The notes below the pieces were generated by a model. That model ran no database searches and had not been told where the DNA came from. It saw only the letters and a list, made by a program, of their open reading frames with translations. The position numbers and the translations under genes were made by a program. A stretch of DNA of 64,000 bases, from the NCBI RefSeq assembly GCF_000720255.1, contig NZ_JOJE01000019.1, positions 1-64,000 of the forward strand, read 5' to 3'. Positions 15,726 through 24,330 of this stretch are shown here, piece by piece (position 1 is the stretch's first letter; each line of letters opens with the position of its first letter). The stretch is from Streptomyces griseus subsp. griseus (GTDB lineage: Bacteria; Actinomycetota; Actinomycetes; Streptomycetales; Streptomycetaceae).

Positions 15726-17236
15726 GCCGCAACGTCGCCGCCCCGGGTACCGTCACCGCTCCACCCGGCCGCCTACGCCGACTGCTGTCCCTGCTGTACG
15801 TCCAGTGCCTGGTCGGCGTCCTCGCCGGCGCCGCCGTCGGCTGGCTCTGGCCGTCCTTCGGAGCCGACTTGAAGCCCTTGGGCGACGGCTTCATCGCGCT
15901 GGTCCGCATGATGATCGCGCCGGTCATCTTCTGTACCGTCGTGCACGGCATCGCCTCCATGGGCAACGCGCGCGCCGTCGGCCGGGTCAGCCTCAAGGCG
16001 CTGATCTACTTCGAGGTGCTGACCACCGTCGCCATGGTGATCGGCCTGGTCGTCGTCAACATCGTCAAGCCCGGCAGCGGACTGCACGTCGACCCGTCCA
16101 CCCTTTCCGCCGAGGGCTTGCCGCCGGAGGCGACCCAGAGCCACGAGAGCGTCACCGCGTTCGTCCTCTCCATGATTCCGGACACCCTGCCGAGCGCGCT
16201 GACCGGCCACGAGATCCTGCCGGTGCTTCTCATCTCGGTTCTGTTCGGCTTCGGCCTGAACGCCGCGGGCGAGGCGGGCGCGGGGATCACCGAAGGCGTC
16301 GAGAAGCTGTCCAAGGTCCTCTTCACGCTCATCCGTTGGATCATGCGACTGGCCCCCATGGGCGCCTTCGGCTCGATGGCCTTCACCATCGGCAACTACG
16401 GTCTGGACACCCTGCGTCACCTGTTCCTGCTGGTCGGCTCCTTCTGGCTCACCGCCCTGTTCTTCGTCCTGGTCGTCCTCGGTACAGTCATGCGCGTCAA
16501 CGGCCTGCGTCTGCTGCCCTTCCTCCGCTACATCAAGGAAGAGCTGCTGATCGTCCTGGGCACCTCGTCCAGCGAGCCGGTGCTGCCACGCATGATGGCC
16601 AAGCTGCAGCACGCGGGCGCCTCCAAGCCCGTTGTCGGCATCACGCTGCCCGCCGGGTACTCCTTCAACCTCGACGGCACCGCGATCTACCTGACCATGG
16701 GCTCGGTCTTCCTCGCCCAGGCCCTCGGTATCGACCTCAGCCTCACCCAGCAACTGTCGATGCTCGCCGTCATGCTGCTCACCTCCAAGGGCGCCGCCGG
16801 GGTCACCGGCTCCGGCTTCATCGCCCTGGCCGCCACCCTCAGCGCCGTTCCACACGTGCCCGTCGCCGCGCTGGCGCTCATCTTCGGCATCGACCGCTTC
16901 ATGTCCGAGGCCCGCGCCCTGACCAGCGTGGTCGGCAACGGCGTCGCCACGCTGGCGGTGGCCAAGTGGGAGGGCCAACTCGACGAGGAGCGTGCCAGGG
17001 CCGTCCTGCGGGGTGAGATCCCGTACACCTCGGCATTCGCGGCCGACCGCACCTCGGGCCCGCGGACCGGTCCCGCGCACGGCGTGAAGCACGAGGGGGT
17101 TGAAGAGGTCGAGGAAGTCGAAGAGACCAAGGGAGTCGTGGAGACCGAGGGAGTCGTGGAGACCGAGGGAGTCGTGGAACCCGGCGTGGAGGCAGTGGCC
17201 GAACCGGACCGTGCCCCGGTGCCCACCGCAGGCTGA
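15722..17236 (+). CDS. dctA: C4-dicarboxylate:cation symporter (DAACS family, DctA-like)
   Basis: This 504 aa, multi-pass membrane protein has the DAACS substrate-binding signature: the serine-rich GTSSSEPVLPRMM hairpin, GYSFNLDGTAIYLTMGSVFLAQ in helix 7, and GVTGSGFIALAATL in hairpin 2. Transport of C4-dicarboxylates with protons or sodium is known for DctA. The prpF neighbour suggests the actual substrate may be an unsaturated di- or tricarboxylate. The last 60 residues form an unusual acidic tail with three ETEGVV-type repeats (17120-17175), not part of the transporter core. Start ATG 15722 overlaps the prpF stop. A stem-loop follows the stop. Confidence 0.9.
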   Translation: MSRNVAAPGTVTAPPGRLRRLLSLLYVQCLVGVLAGAAVGWLWPSFGADLKPLGDGFIALVRMMIAPVIFCTVVHGIASMGNARAVGRVSLKALIYFEVLTTVAMVIGLVVVNIVKPGSGLHVDPSTLSAEGLPPEATQSHESVTAFVLSMIPDTLPSALTGHEILPVLLISVLFGFGLNAAGEAGAGITEGVEKLSKVLFTLIRWIMRLAPMGAFGSMAFTIGNYGLDTLRHLFLLVGSFWLTALFFVLVVLGTVMRVNGLRLLPFLRYIKEELLIVLGTSSSEPVLPRMMAKLQHAGASKPVVGITLPAGYSFNLDGTAIYLTMGSVFLAQALGIDLSLTQQLSMLAVMLLTSKGAAGVTGSGFIALAATLSAVPHVPVAALALIFGIDRFMSEARALTSVVGNGVATLAVAKWEGQLDEERARAVLRGEIPYTSAFAADRTSGPRTGPAHGVKHEGVEEVEEVEETKGVVETEGVVETEGVVEPGVEAVAEPDRAPVPTAG

Positions 17237-17253
17237 CCCAGCCCGCACCCCGC

Positions 17254-17285
17254 GGCCGGTTCGGAGCCCGCACCCCGGACCGGCC
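17254..17285. terminator. Stem-loop between dctA and arsR (bidirectional terminator candidate)
   Basis: GGCCGGTTCGG (17254-17264) pairs with CCGGACCGGCC (17275-17285) with one G-T wobble and a 10-nt loop. It lies between convergent genes, 18 bp after the dctA stop. No U-tract follows, as is usual in Streptomyces. Confidence 0.6.
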
Positions 17286-17313
17286 CCTTCTCGCGATCAG
17301 AGCACCCGGCGCG

Positions 17314-17658
17314 TCAGTCAGTGCCGTCGGCGCGGAGGACCAGGTCGAGCAGACCCGGGAAGCGCGCGTCGAACTCCTCGCGGCGCAGGCGGTTGACCCG
17401 CTTGGGTCCCTCGTCGCGCTGCTCGACCAGGCCTGCGCCGCGCAGCACCGAGAAGTGGTGACTCTTGGCGGCTTTCCCGACGCGCACGTCGAAGCTGCCG
17501 CAGCTGCGGGTCCAGTCAGGAGAGCCCGCGAGCTCGCGGACGAGCTGGACGCGGACGGGGTCGGCGAGCGCGGACAGCGCGGTGAGGACGGACACGTCCT
17601 CGGGATGGGTGTGGACCGGCGCCGCCCGATGACTGCCGCCCTCGACCTGGTTCGACAT
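17314..17658 (-). CDS. ArsR-family regulator
   Basis: This 114 aa winged-helix regulator contains LTALSALADPVRVQLVRELA, then the recognition helix AAKSHHFSVLRGAGLVEQRDEG. The start ATG 17658 is preceded by GGGGGAGG; a longer frame to 17721 would enter the promoter. A single Cys in WTRSCGSF gives no classical metal-site pair, so it is more like the YczG/SdpR-type sensors of organic or redox signals. It is divergent from a quinone oxidoreductase gene and probably represses it through AGTGTTC repeats in the shared region. Confidence 0.85.
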   Translation of the reverse strand: MSNQVEGGSHRAAPVHTHPEDVSVLTALSALADPVRVQLVRELAGSPDWTRSCGSFDVRVGKAAKSHHFSVLRGAGLVEQRDEGPKRVNRLRREEFDARFPGLLDLVLRADGTD

Positions 17659-17721
17659 GTCCTCCCCCTTGTCGTGCGTATCACTGCCGCGATGCCACGA
17701 ATTCAAAGCGGGCGCTTGCAC

Positions 17722-17772
17722 AGTGTTCGATGAATATCTTACAGTCCCAGTGTTCGCTTTTCATTGAACACT
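17722..17772. promoter_or_regulatory. AGTGTTC repeats: probable ArsR operator
   Basis: AGTGTTC occurs at 17722-17728 and 17749-17755, and its inverse GAACACT at 17766-17772. The last two form a perfect 7-bp inverted repeat with a 10-bp spacer. The sites lie between the divergent ArsR and oxidoreductase genes. Confidence 0.6.
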
Positions 17773-17806
17773 CGTCCGAGCAGCCGTCGAAGGGTGCGTT
17801 CCGCCC

Positions 17807-18784
17807 ATGCGTGCAATCGAGTTCCAGGAGTACGGCGCCCCCGAGGTGCTGAAGATCGTGCAGGCCGACACCCCCGAGCCGGGGTCGGGCCAGGTGAGCA
17901 TCGACGCCGCCTACGTGGGCGTGAACTTCGCCGACCTCAAGGCCCGCGCCGACGGCTACCGCGTGGGGTCGCTGCCGTTCCGCCCGGGCCTGGAGGTCTC
18001 CGGACGAGTCCGGGCCGTCGGCGACGGCGTCGAGGGGCTGTATCCGGGGCAGGAGGTCGCGGCACTCGTCAACAGTGGCGCCTACGCGGAGGTCGTGGTC
18101 GCCGACATCGCCACCGTCTTCCCCCTCCCCCAGGGCCTGGACCTGCGGACCGCGGCCACGCTCCCCACCGTGGTGCCGACCGCGCACGCCCTTCTCCACG
18201 AGGTGGGACGGCTGCGAGCCGGAGAGAGCGTTCTGGTGCACGGCGCCGCTGGCGGCATCGGCACGGTCGCCGGGCAGCTGGCCCGGGCGGCGGGCGCCGG
18301 CGCGGTGTACGGCGTGGTCTCGTCCGCGGCCAAGGCCGACCACGCCCTCAAGCACGGCTACGACGAGGTGTTCACCACCGACACCTTCCTCGACGACGTC
18401 CGCCGCGCCACCGACGGCAGTGGTGTCGACCTGGTCCTCGACCCGGTCGGTGGCGACACTCTCCGCCGCGGCCTCGACGCCCTCGCCGTCTTCGGACGCC
18501 TGGTCTCCTTCGGGAACGCGAGCGGCGAAGAGCCGTGGCAGGTCGGGCAGCCCCAGCTCTACGCGCAGGGCCGTTCGGTCGGGGGCTTCTCCATCCTGAC
18601 CCTCGCACAGACGGCCCCCAAGGCGCTGCGGGCACTCGCCGAGCGAGCCTTCCGTACGGTCGCCGACGGCACCGTCAGCCTCCCGATCACCGCGGAGTTC
18701 CCGCTGGTGGAGGCGGCCGAGGCCCACCGGCTGATGGGCGGGCGCAGGTCGACGGGCAAGTTGCTGCTGAGGGTGGCCGACTGA
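17807..18784 (+). CDS. Quinone oxidoreductase (zeta-crystallin-like MDR)
   Basis: This 325 aa NADPH:quinone reductase of the medium-chain family starts MRAIEFQEYGAPEVLKIVQ. Its GroES-like part contains YVGVNFADLKARADGY and the catalytic domain has the NADPH loop AAGGIGTVAGQLARA (residues about 148-162). The zinc ligands of alcohol dehydrogenases are absent, as expected for this subgroup. It is divergent from an ArsR regulator and likely induced by the same electrophile or quinone stress. The length and both domains are complete. Confidence 0.85.
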   Translation: MRAIEFQEYGAPEVLKIVQADTPEPGSGQVSIDAAYVGVNFADLKARADGYRVGSLPFRPGLEVSGRVRAVGDGVEGLYPGQEVAALVNSGAYAEVVVADIATVFPLPQGLDLRTAATLPTVVPTAHALLHEVGRLRAGESVLVHGAAGGIGTVAGQLARAAGAGAVYGVVSSAAKADHALKHGYDEVFTTDTFLDDVRRATDGSGVDLVLDPVGGDTLRRGLDALAVFGRLVSFGNASGEEPWQVGQPQLYAQGRSVGGFSILTLAQTAPKALRALAERAFRTVADGTVSLPITAEFPLVEAAEAHRLMGGRRSTGKLLLRVAD

Positions 18785-18899
18785 GGGGCCCCCAGCACCT
18801 GCCGGGACCGTCGTAGTCCTCGACGATGCGTGCGCTGAATCCGAGGCGGCGGTGGAAGACGATCGAGCCGGTGTCCGGACGGCCCGCGCGATCGCCATG
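18785..18899 (-). pseudogene. GNAT acetyltransferase C-terminal scrap
   Basis: One minus-strand frame reads PDTGSIVFHRRLGFSARIVE followed by DYDGPGR, the C-terminal acetyl-CoA/strand-beta7 region of GNAT enzymes. No other part of the family is found. It lies between the quinone reductase and the threonine aldolase. Confidence 0.5.
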
Positions 18900-18903
18900 T
18901 CCG

Positions 18904-19980
18904 TCAGGAGGCCAGGCGGGTGGCGGCCTGGACCAGGTCGTCCACGTCCTGTTCTGTGGTGGCGAAGGACGTCACGAAGCGGACGACGCCGGGCTCCCAG
19001 CGGTCGTGGTAGAAGGCGTAGCCCTCGGCCAGCAGGCCTTCGGTGATCTCCTGGGGCAGGCGGCAGAAGAGGATGTTGGCGTCGGCGGCGCCGAGCAGAC
19101 CCACCCCGGGTATCGCCTTCAGGCCCTCCTGGAGGCGGGCGGCCATGGCGTTGGCGCGGGCCGCGTTGCGCAGCCACAGACCGTCGCTGAGGTAGGCGTC
19201 CAACTGGGCCGCCTGGAAGCGCATTTTGGACGTGAGCTGGCCGGCGCGCTTGGCGCGGAAGGCGAGTTCGGCGGTGAGCGAGCGGTCGAAGACGACGATC
19301 GCGTCGGCGGTCATCGTGCCGTTCTTGGTGGCTCCGAAGGACAGCAGGTCGACGCTGGCCCGCCAGGTCAGCTCGGCGGGAGTGCAGCCGAGGGAGGCCA
19401 CGGCTCCGGCGAAACGCGCGCCGTCCATGTGCAGACGCAGGCCCGCCTCGGCGGCGATCGACCCGAGAGTGCGGATCTCGTCGAGCGTGTAGACGGATCC
19501 GGTCTCGGTGGCCTGGGTGAAGCTCACCACGGAGGGCTCGACGCTGTGCACGTCCCCGGCCTTGTGGCGTGCGGCGGCCCGCAGCTCCTCCGGGTCGATC
19601 TTGGCGTCGTCCCCGCCGAGCGGCACCAGCTTCGCGCCCGCCGTGTAGAACTCGGGGGCGCCGCACTCGTCGTTGTTGATGTGACTGTCGCGGTGGCACA
19701 GCACGCTGCCCCAGGGCGGGGTCAGCGCGGCGAGGCTCAGGGCGTTCGCGGCGGTGCCGGTGGAGACCAGCAGGACGTCGACGTCACGCTCGAACATCTC
19801 GCTCAGTCGGCGCCTGACCGTCGCCGTGCCGTCGTCCGCTCCGTAGGGCGGGGCCGGGCCGGAGACCGCCCGGGTCACCGCTTCGGTGATCTCCGGCGAG
19901 GTACCGGCGGTGTTGTCGCTGCTGAAGACGCGTGATGCGGGGACGGGGATGGGGGCGGGGGCGGGGGCGGGGGTGCTCAT
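18904..19980 (-). CDS. ltaE: Low-specificity L-threonine aldolase
   Basis: This 358 aa PLP-dependent fold type I enzyme has SSDNTAGTSPEI near the N-terminus, YGADDGTATVRRRLSEMF, and LLVSTGTAANALSLAALTPP for phosphate binding. HMDGARFAGAVASLG carries the PLP-pyridine Asp, and SFGATKNGTM holds the Schiff-base Lys near residue 205. It cleaves beta-hydroxy amino acids such as threonine to glycine and an aldehyde. The N-terminus has a PAPAPAPIPVP run encoded by a GGGGGC tract (19943-19972), probably a slippage product. The start ATG 19980 overlaps the stop of the upstream TetR gene, so the two are co-transcribed. Confidence 0.85.
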   Translation of the reverse strand: MSTPAPAPAPIPVPASRVFSSDNTAGTSPEITEAVTRAVSGPAPPYGADDGTATVRRRLSEMFERDVDVLLVSTGTAANALSLAALTPPWGSVLCHRDSHINNDECGAPEFYTAGAKLVPLGGDDAKIDPEELRAAARHKAGDVHSVEPSVVSFTQATETGSVYTLDEIRTLGSIAAEAGLRLHMDGARFAGAVASLGCTPAELTWRASVDLLSFGATKNGTMTADAIVVFDRSLTAELAFRAKRAGQLTSKMRFQAAQLDAYLSDGLWLRNAARANAMAARLQEGLKAIPGVGLLGAADANILFCRLPQEITEGLLAEGYAFYHDRWEPGVVRFVTSFATTEQDVDDLVQAATRLAS

Positions 19981-20666
19981 GGTCGGCGGTCCTTGTCGGT
20001 CTTGGACGGGTTGTTCCGGTCGTTCTTCCCTGCCGGCGCCGCCGCGTGGATGAGCTGGCGCAGCGCGCCGTGGTAGACCTCGTGGTCGGTGACGGCGGGC
20101 ACGATCGCGGCCAGGTTGCCGCTCAGCACCGGGAACTCCTCCGGGTCTAGTGCGGCCAGCGCGGTCCGTGTGGCCGCCTGGGCGGCCCTGGCGTCGCGGT
20201 GGTCGACGAAGCCGGCGCTGCCGAGGGTGAGCAGGTACATCCGCCGGTACGCGGTGATCGCCTCCTCGGGAGTCAGTCCGGCCGTGAGGCTGTGGGCGAG
20301 CTGCGGCTCGACCAGGCGGGCCAGCAGGTGAGGGCCGAGCCAGGGACGCGTCCCGCGCAGGGCGAGCAGTCCCGGATGTGCCACCAGCAGCCGGTAGAGC
20401 GCGGTGAACCGGGTTTCCGTGGCCGTGGCCCAGTCGGCGTCCGGTTCGGTTTCGGGCAGTTGGGAGGCCAGGTGGTCGACGCACAGGTCCAGTAGTCCGG
20501 CCAGGTCCGTGCAGCGGCGCTGGAGCGAAGCGAGGGAGATCTCCAGTCGCGACGCCAGCGCCCGGAACGTCAGAGCTTCGGGGCCGCCCTCGTCGATCAG
20601 GAGCAGGGCGGCGTCGGCGATCCGGTCCGGGGTCGCGCGGTCCAGTGAAGGAGAGTGCCGAGGCAT
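19977..20666 (-). CDS. TetR-family regulator of the threonine aldolase operon
   Basis: This 229 aa protein has a TetR HTH (RIADAALLLIDEGGPEALTF then LEISLASLQRRCTDLAGLLD; the recognition helix has the unusual LASLQRR in place of the usual LYxHF). A TetR_C-type ligand domain with FVDHRDARAAQAATRTAL follows. The start ATG 20666 is chosen because the frame upstream is non-conserved. The stop overlaps ltaE (ATGA). A partial dyad TACG-N6-CGTA lies upstream at 20675-20695 and may be the operator. It probably autoregulates this two-gene operon; the inducer is unknown. Confidence 0.8.
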   Translation of the reverse strand: MPRHSPSLDRATPDRIADAALLLIDEGGPEALTFRALASRLEISLASLQRRCTDLAGLLDLCVDHLASQLPETEPDADWATATETRFTALYRLLVAHPGLLALRGTRPWLGPHLLARLVEPQLAHSLTAGLTPEEAITAYRRMYLLTLGSAGFVDHRDARAAQAATRTALAALDPEEFPVLSGNLAAIVPAVTDHEVYHGALRQLIHAAAPAGKNDRNNPSKTDKDRRP

Positions 20667-20816
20667 GCGAGTCAGCGTACGGTACAACGTATCGCATGTC
20701 CAGGTGAGCCCCATTCGGGCACATTCGACAGACGTCGAGCTGCGTGGGGGTGAGGGGCGGGGCAAGGAGGGTACCTGCGGCTGAGTACGACGCACGCGCG
20801 ATCGCGGGAGGTAGCC

Positions 20817-21011
20817 ATGGGCAAGCTCGGAGATATGGCGAACAAGGTAAAGGAGATGGCGAAGGGCCACCCGGACCAGGCCGACAAGGCTGTTGCGGCC
20901 GCCGAGCGGATGGTCGATGAGCGGACGGGCAACAGGTACGACGCCCAGACCGACAAGGGCGCCGACGCCGTGCGCCGCTCCTACGGAAGCGACGGCACGA
21001 CGGAACGCTGA
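20817..21011 (+). CDS. MT0933-like antitoxin-family small protein
   Basis: This 64 aa, highly charged and predicted all-helical protein begins MGKLGDMANKVKEMAKGHPD and matches the small actinobacterial family annotated as MT0933 (Rv0909-type) antitoxins; these proteins also resemble CsbD-like stress peptides. The start ATG 20817 follows GGGAGG. There is no adjacent toxin gene, so an antitoxin role is doubtful. The gene stands alone with its own strong terminator 10 bp downstream and may be a stress-induced small protein. Confidence 0.7.
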   Translation: MGKLGDMANKVKEMAKGHPDQADKAVAAAERMVDERTGNRYDAQTDKGADAVRRSYGSDGTTER

Positions 21012-21020
21012 CCCCCACAT

Positions 21021-21065
21021 CGGCATACTGGCCCCCGGTGCAACACGCCGGGGGCCAGTATGCCG
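21021..21065 (+). terminator. Strong stem-loop terminator
   Basis: CGGCATACTGGCCCCCGG (21021-21038) pairs perfectly over 18 bp with 21048-21065 around a 9-nt loop, 10 bp after the small antitoxin-like gene. The following roughly 210 bp to the aldo/keto reductase shows no gene. Confidence 0.85.
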
Positions 21066-21274
21066 AGGGTGGGTTTCTCGATCCGCGGGCGTGTTCGGTA
21101 GCGGTCTGTTCTCAAGGCCGTCCACACGACCGACTCAGGGGCAGGCCGTGCCCGAAAGGGGCCAGGCCGACCGTGCCGTTCCACAACACGGCCGGCAGGC
21201 ACTCCTCAACGCCGATACCCCCGAACTCCCGGTCGTACGGGTTTGCCTCGTGCGGCGCCTGTGCGCACACAGCG

Positions 21275-22264
<990 letters not shown>

Positions 22265-22541
22265 GCCGAGTCCCTGCCTTTCCCTGCAACTCGTTCGTCG
22301 TTCGGACGGCACGAAGCCCCTCATCCACCTGACGACGGATTCCACCGCCCGGCATCCCGTGAGGAACACCGGGCGACACGAGCTTCGTACGCCACGCTGA
22401 CTGCGACGCTACGACCTTGAGCGCACTCCAGCGCAAGTCGCCCCACACCGGCTCCTTGCACGGCAGCGCGGCGGGCACCGTCAGCCCCCCCGCCGATCCT
22501 CGACCGGGCGCCTGAACAAGATTTTTCCAGACATCCATGTT

Positions 22542-22580
22542 TTGAAGCAGGACAAGAGGAAACATCTAGACATCTAGATT
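22542..22580 (+). promoter_or_regulatory. Candidate GntR/HutC operator and promoter of the catabolic cluster
   Basis: A perfect 16-bp palindrome ATCTAGACATCTAGAT (at about 22564-22580) contains the T-TAGA core typical of HutC/DasR-type GntR operators. TTGAAG at about 22542 lies about 17 bp before it, so the palindrome overlaps the -10 of a plausible promoter. The rest of 22265-22618 shows no gene. The cluster's own GntR/UTRA regulator (32215-32928) is the obvious candidate ligand. Confidence 0.6.
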
Positions 22581-22618
22581 ATTTAGGACATAACGGGCAC
22601 AAAGTGAAGGTGGCGGGC

Positions 22619-24328
22619 ATGTCTCGGTCAGTGACCGGCGGAGAGCTGGTCGTGCGGATGCTGGAGTCCTTGGGCATCCGGAAGATCTTCGGAGTGCCCG
22701 GTGGTCAGACGCTCGCCATCACGGACGCGGTGCTCGCCTCTCCGGTGATCGAGTTCATCACCGCGCGCCATGAGAACGCCGCAGCCGTCATGGCGGACGC
22801 GTACGGCCGGCTGACCGGGACTCCGGGCGTCTGCCTGGCGACGACCGGGCCGGGGGCCACCAACCTGCTCACCGGGATCGGCGGGGCGATCCGGGACTCC
22901 AGCCCGGTGCTCGTTCTGACCTGCAACAACGCGGGTGAGAACATCCACCGGGACGACGCGCAGAACGCCGACCACGTCGAGCTCTTCCGCCCGCTGACCA
23001 AATACAGCCGCCTGGTCGCCCATCCCGGCGCGCTGCGCCAGGCCGTGGAAGAGGCGTATCTGAACGCGATGTCCGGCAACCCCGGGCCGGCCCATCTGGA
23101 CTTCGCCCGCGACACCATCGAGGGGTCCGTGTCCGACGCGGACGCCCGCGTGCCCGCGGCGGAACACCCGATGTGCCGGTGGGTCGTCCAGCGTCCTCGC
23201 GCCGACGTCCGCGCGTTGGCCGATGTCGCCGCACGGCTCGAACAGGCCGAGCGGCCGGTGCTGTGGCTGGGCAATGGCTGCAACCGTTCCGGCGCGGGCG
23301 AGGCCGCTCTGGCGCTGGCCGAGTCACTGCGCATACCGGTGATCACGACGTTCAACGGCATCGGCACCGTGCCGACCACACATCCCCTCGTCTTCGGAGC
23401 CTTGAGCCGGATGGGCACCCGGCTCTCCAGCCGGGTCATGGCGGACGCGGACCTGGTGCTGGCCGTGGGCAACAGCCTCAACGCCGTCTCGACCAGCCGG
23501 TGGCGAATGGATCTGCCGCATGTGATCCAGATCGACGTCGATCCGGCCATGCTGGGCCGTTACTACGGCCGTAGGACGACCGGGGTCGTTGCGGACGCCC
23601 GGGCCACGCTGGAGGAACTGCGCGGTCTGCTGGCCGAGCGTGCCGACGCGCTCTCGGCGCGCCGCTCCTCCTGGATCACCGAGCTGCAGCGGGCCGAGGA
23701 ACTGTGGTGGCAGGAACCGGACGGCACGGAAGCGGCCGTCGGAACGGACGGCCCGTCACCCGCCGAGGTCGTACGGCGGCTGCGCACCGCCGCTCCCGAC
23801 GAGACGCTGCTCATCCCGGACGCGGGGAACCCGGGGGTGTGGTCGTACTTGTGGCAGATCCGGCGGCCGGGCACCTACATCAAGCCGGTGGGCTTCGGGA
23901 ACATGGGCTTCGCCGTCCCCGCCGCCGTCGCCGCCGCGGTGGCCGACCCCGAGCGCCCCGTGCTGGCCCTGGTGGGGGACGGTTCACTCGGCATGAGTCT
24001 GGCCGAGCTCGAGACGCTGGCGCGGGTCGGTGGCCCGGTCGCGGTCGTCGTGCTCGACGACGCCGGCTACGGCAACATCCGCCAGGAACAGATCGTCCAC
24101 TACGACGGCCGGACCATCGGCGTGGACTTCGGGCCGTCCGACTACGCCCGCGTCGCCCGTGGCATGGGCCTGCCGGCCGAGCGGACCACCAGCCTGGACG
24201 AGCTCTCCAAGCGGGTCGGGGAAACCCTCGAAGGGTTCTCGCCCGCTCTCTTCGACGTCCCCATCGACCCGAGCGTGAACGCCTGGACCTATCCCGCCTT
24301 CCGCCCCTACGAACCGGAGGAGGGCTGA
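22619..24328 (+). CDS. ThDP-dependent enzyme of the acetolactate synthase / acyl-CoA lyase superfamily
   Basis: This roughly 569 aa protein has three ALS-like domains. The cofactor-activating Glu lies in FITARHENAAAVMADAYGR (about residue 50). The ThDP-Mg motif is GDGSLGMSLAELETLA followed by VVLDDAGYG, where most relatives have NN; here it is DD. ATG 22619 is preceded by GAAGGTGG; GTG 22604 is an alternative. The superfamily includes acetolactate synthase, oxalyl-CoA decarboxylase, 2-hydroxyacyl-CoA lyase and sulfoacetaldehyde acetyltransferase. The CoA-transferase gene next door favours an acyl-CoA lyase/decarboxylase over amino-acid synthesis. First gene of the long cluster. Confidence 0.8.
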   Translation: MSRSVTGGELVVRMLESLGIRKIFGVPGGQTLAITDAVLASPVIEFITARHENAAAVMADAYGRLTGTPGVCLATTGPGATNLLTGIGGAIRDSSPVLVLTCNNAGENIHRDDAQNADHVELFRPLTKYSRLVAHPGALRQAVEEAYLNAMSGNPGPAHLDFARDTIEGSVSDADARVPAAEHPMCRWVVQRPRADVRALADVAARLEQAERPVLWLGNGCNRSGAGEAALALAESLRIPVITTFNGIGTVPTTHPLVFGALSRMGTRLSSRVMADADLVLAVGNSLNAVSTSRWRMDLPHVIQIDVDPAMLGRYYGRRTTGVVADARATLEELRGLLAERADALSARRSSWITELQRAEELWWQEPDGTEAAVGTDGPSPAEVVRRLRTAAPDETLLIPDAGNPGVWSYLWQIRRPGTYIKPVGFGNMGFAVPAAVAAAVADPERPVLALVGDGSLGMSLAELETLARVGGPVAVVVLDDAGYGNIRQEQIVHYDGRTIGVDFGPSDYARVARGMGLPAERTTSLDELSKRVGETLEGFSPALFDVPIDPSVNAWTYPAFRPYEPEEG

Positions 24329-24330
24329 TC

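Noticed and set aside
22619..24328. Biosynthetic acetolactate synthase (ilvB)
   Set aside because: No small regulatory subunit or branched-chain genes are nearby; the neighbours are catabolic CoA and sugar genes, and the cofactor motif has DD instead of NN.
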